Source: Christensenella sp. UBA3700
GTDB taxonomy: Bacteria > Bacillota > Clostridia > Christensenellales > UBA3700
Assembly: GCA_002372775.1 (NCBI GenBank)
Contig: DFIJ01000058.1
Coordinates: 1-9,996 of the forward strand
DNA length: 9,996 nucleotides
Reading direction: 5' to 3'
The notes beneath the pieces were generated by a model that worked only from the letters and a program-made list of their open reading frames with translations, was not told the DNA's origin and made no database searches. Each line of letters starts with the position of its first letter. Within the stretch, counting starts at the first letter, position 1. This document shows, one piece after another, positions 6,788 to 9,996 of the stretch. A program made the translations under genes and the position numbers.

Positions 6788-6794
6788 CAACCAG

Positions 6795-6814
6795 ATGTCC
6801 CAAAAATAGGACAT
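6795..6814. promoter_or_regulatory. Distal ATGTCC-N8-GGACAT dyad upstream of the WYL promoter
   Basis: A perfect 6-bp inverted repeat, ATGTCC (6795-6800) and GGACAT (6809-6814), surrounds an AT-rich core CAAAAATA. It begins 8 bases beyond the -35 box and its centre is 60 bp from that of the proximal dyad. It directly abuts the T-tract of the DUF362 gene's terminator. It is a likely binding site for a dimeric regulator, most simply the WYL protein itself. Confidence 0.65.
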
Positions 6815-6815
6815 T

Positions 6816-6842
6816 AAAAAAGCGAGGCTTTTACACCTCGCT
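6816..6842 (-). terminator. Terminator of the DUF362 gene
   Basis: On the minus strand a 7-bp stem AGCGAGG (6836-6842) with CCTCGCT (6821-6827), 8-base loop, is followed by a run of T to 6816. It lies 19 bases after the DUF362 stop codon. Confidence 0.92.
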
Positions 6843-6861
6843 ATATATACAAAATATATAA

Positions 6862-7740
6862 TTAGAACTCTATTAATTCATACTTTCTTGAACCTATACC
6901 AAGAGCTTCAGCAGCTTCAATTGTATGTATACCATGTCTTGATTCTATTCTTTCTAATAAATGCTTTTGACCAGGATCATCTTTTGCGGCATAGATTAGA
7001 TCAACGCAAGCTTGATCTACAGCAACTGGATCAATAGATGCTAGCATACCTATATCTTTCATGCATGGATCTTCAGCAACAGCACAACAGTCGCAATCTA
7101 CAGACATATTAGCCATAACATTAATATATGCGACATTTCCTTCAAACATCTTATTAACAACGCTTGCAGCGTCTGCCATACCCTCTAAGAACTTATCCTG
7201 AGGAGCTGTAGATAGCCAGCATAAGATTTGATTTGTTGTTCTTCCGCCTGAATGAATATATGCTTTTCCTTTTGATGAAGCGCAGCCAATCGATAATTGC
7301 TTTAATGCTCCACCATATCCTCCCATTGGATGTCCTTTAAAGTGAGATAGAACAAGCAGTGAATCATAATTCTTAATATCTTTACCTAAAATATCTTTCT
7401 TTAATACTTTTCCATTTTCAATAGGAATTTCAATATCTGGGCCTTCTGCATCCAAAAGATCTACTTTAAAATAATTTGTCCATTCATGTGCAGCTAATAC
7501 TTTTGTATGTTTTTTAGTAGTATTTCTTGTTCCAACATATGCAGTATTACACTCAACAACTGTACCATTGACTCTTTCTACCATTGGTCTCCAAAAATTT
7601 GGTCTTAAGAAATTCTGATTACCCTTTTCACCTGAGTGAACCTTAACTGCAACCTTACCTTTTAATTCAATACCAAGTTTTTCATATAACTCAATAACTT
7701 TTTCAGGAGATATTTCTCTTGTAAAATACACTTTTGACAT
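6862..7740 (-). CDS. DUF362 domain protein, putative Fe-S protein
   Basis: A 292-residue member of the DUF362 family, often annotated as an uncharacterised Fe-S centre protein. Family signatures are AVKVHSGEKGN (31-41), SHFKGHPMGGYGGALKQLSIGCASS (132-156), HSGGRTTNQ (163-171) and the C-terminal DPVAVDQACVDLIY (237-250) with GSRKYEL near the end. Many relatives carry an inserted 2[4Fe-4S] ferredoxin domain with CxxCxxCxxxC motifs. None is present here, only a cysteine-rich CDCC-x6-C cluster (Cys216, Cys218, Cys219, Cys226) plus Cys153 and Cys245. There is no signal peptide, so it is probably cytosolic. GGAGG lies 6 bases before the ATG. The gene is monocistronic with its own promoter, a dyad over the -35 box and a terminator. 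No biochemical role is established for this subgroup, and I do not assign one. Confidence 0.88.
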   Translation of the reverse strand: MSKVYFTREISPEKVIELYEKLGIELKGKVAVKVHSGEKGNQNFLRPNFWRPMVERVNGTVVECNTAYVGTRNTTKKHTKVLAAHEWTNYFKVDLLDAEGPDIEIPIENGKVLKKDILGKDIKNYDSLLVLSHFKGHPMGGYGGALKQLSIGCASSKGKAYIHSGGRTTNQILCWLSTAPQDKFLEGMADAASVVNKMFEGNVAYINVMANMSVDCDCCAVAEDPCMKDIGMLASIDPVAVDQACVDLIYAAKDDPGQKHLLERIESRHGIHTIEAAEALGIGSRKYELIEF

Positions 7741-7772
7741 ACAATGCCTCCAACTATTCTCTATATAGGCCT

Positions 7773-7801
7773 ATTTTACCATAAAAATGTTAGTATATTA
7801 A
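7773..7801 (-). promoter_or_regulatory. Promoter of the DUF362 gene
   Basis: On the minus strand an extended -10 element TGG-TAAAAT (-10 box 7773-7778) lies 17 bases from TTAATA (7796-7801), a four-of-six -35 match. The -35 box falls inside the inverted repeat at 7787-7804. Confidence 0.65.
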
Positions 7802-7804
7802 CAT
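7787..7804. promoter_or_regulatory. ATGTTA-N6-TAACAT dyad over the DUF362 -35 box
   Basis: A perfect 6-bp inverted repeat (ATGTTA 7787-7792, TAACAT 7799-7804) with a 6-base spacer forms an 18-bp symmetric site. It covers the -35 box and part of the spacer of the DUF362 promoter, as a repressor operator would. The binding protein is unknown; the site is AT-rich, so chance cannot be excluded. Confidence 0.5.
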
Positions 7805-7830
7805 ATATTTATAAAGTATTTGTAAATTAT

Positions 7831-7863
7831 AAAAAAATATTGACCATATTTCTATGATCAATA
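7831..7863 (-). terminator. Terminator of the histidine operon
   Basis: On the minus strand an 11-bp stem (7863-7853 with 7848-7838, one G-T pair) is closed by a GAAA tetraloop and followed by seven T (7831-7837). It lies 22 bases after the hisIE stop and marks the end of the his operon. Confidence 0.93.
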
Positions 7864-7885
7864 CTATTATACTCAAATGTAATAA

Positions 7886-8554
7886 TTACTGTTTTACTGT
7901 GCCGCCCATCTTTTCTTGCTTAACCTTGTGGTCAATAACATGACGAGAAGCAAGTTCTTTATGAATATCTTCAAGAGAAATTCCCATCTCTACCATTAAT
8001 ACCATAGTATGATATGCTAAATCACAGATTTCATAAATAGTTTCAGCTTTATCATTATTCTTAGCAGCAACGATAACTTCTGTTGATTCTTCACCAACTT
8101 TCTTTAAAATCTTATCTAATCCCTTTTCGAATAAATATGTGGTATAAGAACCTTCTTTCTTATCAATCTTTCTTCCTCTGATTAATTCAAGAAGACCTTC
8201 ATATGAGAATTCATGTCTATCTTCTGATTGGTATACTTCATTACCATTATCAAAACAAGAATCTGTTCCCTTATGACAAGCTGGACCATCCTTATCTACA
8301 ACAACTACAAGAGCATCTTTATCACAATCTGCTGTAATTGAACAAATATGTTGATAGTTACCGCTTGTTTCTCCCTTTAACCATAATTCTTGTCTAGATC
8401 TAGACCAGAAACATGTTAAACCTTTTTCAATAGAGATCTTTAAGCTCTCCTTGTTCATATATGCAAGTGTTAATACCTTCTTTGTAATAGAATCTACAAC
8501 AATTGCAGGAATTAATCCCTTTTCATCAAATTTTAATTCATCAATATTAATCAT
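7886..8554 (-). CDS. hisI: Bifunctional phosphoribosyl-AMP cyclohydrolase / phosphoribosyl-ATP pyrophosphatase HisIE
   Basis: A 222-residue fusion enzyme catalysing steps 2 and 3 of histidine synthesis: PR-ATP to PR-AMP, then ring opening to ProFAR. The N-terminal HisI domain (about 1-108) shows GLIPAIVVD (13-21), LAYMNKESL (30-38), [18 protein letters not shown] (49-66), the metal-binding DCD (76-78) with Cys77, and [12 protein letters not shown] with Cys93 and Cys100. The C-terminal HisE domain (about 116-206) shows the MazG-like helices with [14 protein letters not shown] (152-165) and [13 protein letters not shown] (175-187). The length equals that of other HisIE fusions. AAGGAG lies 9-10 bases before the ATG. 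The gene follows hisF by 21 bases and is last in the operon before a strong terminator. Confidence 0.97.
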   Translation of the reverse strand: MINIDELKFDEKGLIPAIVVDSITKKVLTLAYMNKESLKISIEKGLTCFWSRSRQELWLKGETSGNYQHICSITADCDKDALVVVVDKDGPACHKGTDSCFDNGNEVYQSEDRHEFSYEGLLELIRGRKIDKKEGSYTTYLFEKGLDKILKKVGEESTEVIVAAKNNDKAETIYEICDLAYHTMVLMVEMGISLEDIHKELASRHVIDHKVKQEKMGGTVKQ

Positions 8555-8575
8555 ACTATATCTCTCCTTCTTAGG

Positions 8576-9334
8576 TTATAGACGTACAGATACGCCAATC
8601 TCCCTTAATTCCTCTTTTAATTTTTTGATTTCAACTTCCTTAAAGTGGAAGATTGAAGCAGCAAGTCCTGCATCTACTTTTGGAAGCTTAGTAAATAGCT
8701 CCTTAAAATCATTAATACATCCAGCGCCACCTGAAGCAATTACTGGAACAGAAACTGCATTACATACAGCATCAAGCATTTCTAAATCGAATCCCTTCTT
8801 AACGCCATCTGTATCAATAGAGTTTAAAACGATTTCTCCAGCACCATTATCTACACATCTTTTAATCCAAGAAATGGCTTCCATTCCTGTGTCTTCTCTT
8901 CCGCCCTTTGCAAAGACTCTAAACTCATTACCAACACGCTTAGCATCACAAGATAATACTACGCATTGATTGCCATAAAGTTTAGCAGCTTCGTATACAA
9001 GATTTGGATTCTTAATAGCACCAGAGTTAACACTAACTTTATCTGCACCACACTTTAGTACTCTATCAAAATCATTCACTGTATTAATACCACCACCAAC
9101 AGTTAATGGGATAAATACACTCTTTGCTGTTTCGCAAAGAATATCAGTAAATAATGATCTTTCTTCAAAAGAAGCTGTAATATCATAAAAGACAAGTTCA
9201 TCAGCTCCATTATCACTATAATATTTAGCAAGTTCAACTGGAGAAGATACGTCATGTAGGCCATCAAAATTAACGCCCTTTACAACTCTTCCATGTCTTA
9301 CATCTAAACAAGGTATAATTCTTTTTGTTATCAT
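8576..9334 (-). CDS. hisF: Imidazole glycerol phosphate synthase cyclase subunit HisF
   Basis: A 252-residue (beta/alpha)8 barrel. It receives ammonia from the HisH glutaminase and converts PRFAR to imidazole glycerol phosphate and AICAR, linking histidine and purine synthesis. The two catalytic aspartates are present, Asp11 in IIPCLDV and Asp130 in LSCDAKR, as are the phosphate-binding TVGGGI (78-83), VSVNSGA (100-106) and ASGGAG (200-205) loops. The normal length is complete. The start codon overlaps the hisA stop as ATGA, and a GAGGTGG ribosome site lies in the last hisA codons, so translation is coupled. The hisH partner is not in the window and presumably lies upstream of hisA. Confidence 0.98.
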   Translation of the reverse strand: MITKRIIPCLDVRHGRVVKGVNFDGLHDVSSPVELAKYYSDNGADELVFYDITASFEERSLFTDILCETAKSVFIPLTVGGGINTVNDFDRVLKCGADKVSVNSGAIKNPNLVYEAAKLYGNQCVVLSCDAKRVGNEFRVFAKGGREDTGMEAISWIKRCVDNGAGEIVLNSIDTDGVKKGFDLEMLDAVCNAVSVPVIASGGAGCINDFKELFTKLPKVDAGLAASIFHFKEVEIKKLKEELREIGVSVRL

Positions 9335-9996
9335 TTTGCCACCTCAATAGCTTCTCTTAAGTCTATTGCTCCAATGTAATATGCTTTTCCAATAATAGCA
9401 CCAAATACATCTAATTTCTTTAAGTTATGGATATCATCCATAGAGCTAACTCCACCTGATGCAATTATATCCATATTGAATCTTTCTTTTAGTTCTTTGT
9501 ATAGATTTACATTAGTACCTTTCATTGCACCATCTTTAGATATGTCAGTACATATGATAGTTTTTATTCCTATCTTTTGCATCTTTTCACAGAAATCAAA
9601 AGCACTATATAATGATTTTTCTACCCAGCCTTTAACAGCAACAAAACCATCTTTTATATCTACACCAAGCACAATTCTGTCGCCATATTTTTTAACTGCT
9701 TCTTTAACGAATTCTTCATTCTCAACAGCAGCAGTTCCAAGTATTACTCTATCTACTCCAGAAGATAAATACTTATCTACTGTTTCCATTGATCTAATTC
9801 CACCACCGATTTCACAGATTAATCCTGATTCTTTCTTGATATTTAAAACAACATCAAGATTTGGTGTTGTGCCATCTTTAGCGCCTTCTAAATCTACGAT
9901 ATGGATATATTTTGCTCCAGCCTTTTTAAAGTCAAGAGCAACACTTACAGGGTTATCGTTATAAACTGTCATTTGTTTATAATCACCCTTATATAG
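9331..9996 (-). CDS. hisA: ProFAR isomerase HisA, cut at its N-terminus by the right edge
   Basis: The C-terminal 221 residues of the (beta/alpha)8 enzyme that isomerises ProFAR to PRFAR, the substrate of HisF. The reading frame continues past the apparent ATG at 9972 to the window edge as LYKGDYKQ, matching the conserved GDY-x-x-x-TVY region. That ATG is therefore an internal methionine, and only about 18-20 N-terminal residues, including the first catalytic Asp in the PAIDL motif, are missing. Visible motifs are HIVDLEGAKDG, EIGGGIR, the second catalytic Asp in VLGVDIKDG, CTDISKDGAMKG and IIASGGVSS. Trp in VKGWVE supports HisA over the closely related HisF. The stop overlaps the hisF start by 4 bases. 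Confidence 0.97.
   Translation of the reverse strand, partial: LYKGDYKQMTVYNDNPVSVALDFKKAGAKYIHIVDLEGAKDGTTPNLDVVLNIKKESGLICEIGGGIRSMETVDKYLSSGVDRVILGTAAVENEEFVKEAVKKYGDRIVLGVDIKDGFVAVKGWVEKSLYSAFDFCEKMQKIGIKTIICTDISKDGAMKGTNVNLYKELKERFNMDIIASGGVSSMDDIHNLKKLDVFGAIIGKAYYIGAIDLREAIEVAK

Noticed and set aside
7801..7885. Possible small RNA or riboswitch in the gap between hisIE and the DUF362 gene
   Set aside because: The only stable structure is the hairpin with a seven-T tail, which fully fits an intrinsic terminator of the his operon; the rest is featureless AT-rich sequence.
8451..8969. A 172-codon plus-strand open frame
   Set aside because: It is antisense to hisIE and hisF, both certain genes, with no ribosome site or family resemblance; a shadow of their codon usage.
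9476..9964. A 162-codon plus-strand open frame
   Set aside because: It is fully antisense to hisA, and its Ser/Thr/Pro-rich composition is typical of reverse-complement translation of an AT-rich gene.
9970..9972. The ATG that would give a 213-residue HisA
   Set aside because: The upstream in-frame codons to the window edge encode LYKGDYKQ, which belongs to the conserved HisA N-terminal region, so this is an internal methionine and the gene is cut by the window edge.

Overview
The window is a compact, AT-rich stretch of chromosome from a low-GC Firmicute, most likely an anaerobic member of the Clostridia. The evidence for this is LepA and IscS/IscU of clostridial type, an Rrf2-family iscR with an iscSU pair and no hsc or fdx genes, a fused hisIE, a DUF362 protein and a BspA-type leucine-rich-repeat protein. 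No rRNA, tRNA, insertion sequence, prophage gene or CRISPR array is visible. Most genes lie on the minus strand and gene density is high. The longest gaps are about 120-145 bases, and each holds a recognisable promoter, terminator or dyad.

Layout by coordinate: (1) the 5' part of lepA (minus, cut by the left edge), divergent from a cytosolic glycerophosphodiester phosphodiesterase gene (plus). (2) A three-gene minus-strand operon iscR-iscS-iscU for iron-sulfur cluster assembly, which converges on the phosphodiesterase gene across a shared hairpin terminator. (3) A single gene for a 491-residue BspA-like protein built from about 20 repeats, with no export signal. (4) A single gene for an HTH-WYL transcription regulator. 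(5) A single gene for a DUF362 putative Fe-S protein. (6) The 3' end of a histidine operon, hisA (cut by the right edge)-hisF-hisIE.

The regulatory sequence between the genes is unusually legible. There are strong intrinsic terminators after iscU, the BspA-like gene, the WYL gene, the DUF362 gene and hisIE. Sigma-A-type promoters can be read upstream of lepA, the phosphodiesterase gene, iscR, the BspA-like gene, the WYL gene and the DUF362 gene. Several carry operator-like repeats: a tandem 13-bp repeat over the iscR -10 box, two related TGTC...GACA dyads bracketing the WYL promoter, and an ATGTTA-N6-TAACAT dyad over the -35 box of the DUF362 gene.

Functionally, the isc operon looks like a self-regulating [Fe-S] assembly module: an IscR with a preserved Cys3-His ligand set, a desulfurase and a scaffold. 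The his genes encode consecutive steps of histidine synthesis. The BspA-like, WYL and DUF362 genes are independent units of unknown biological role. I see no complete novel defence or mobile system. The most notable items are the operator candidates and the cytosolic BspA-like protein.
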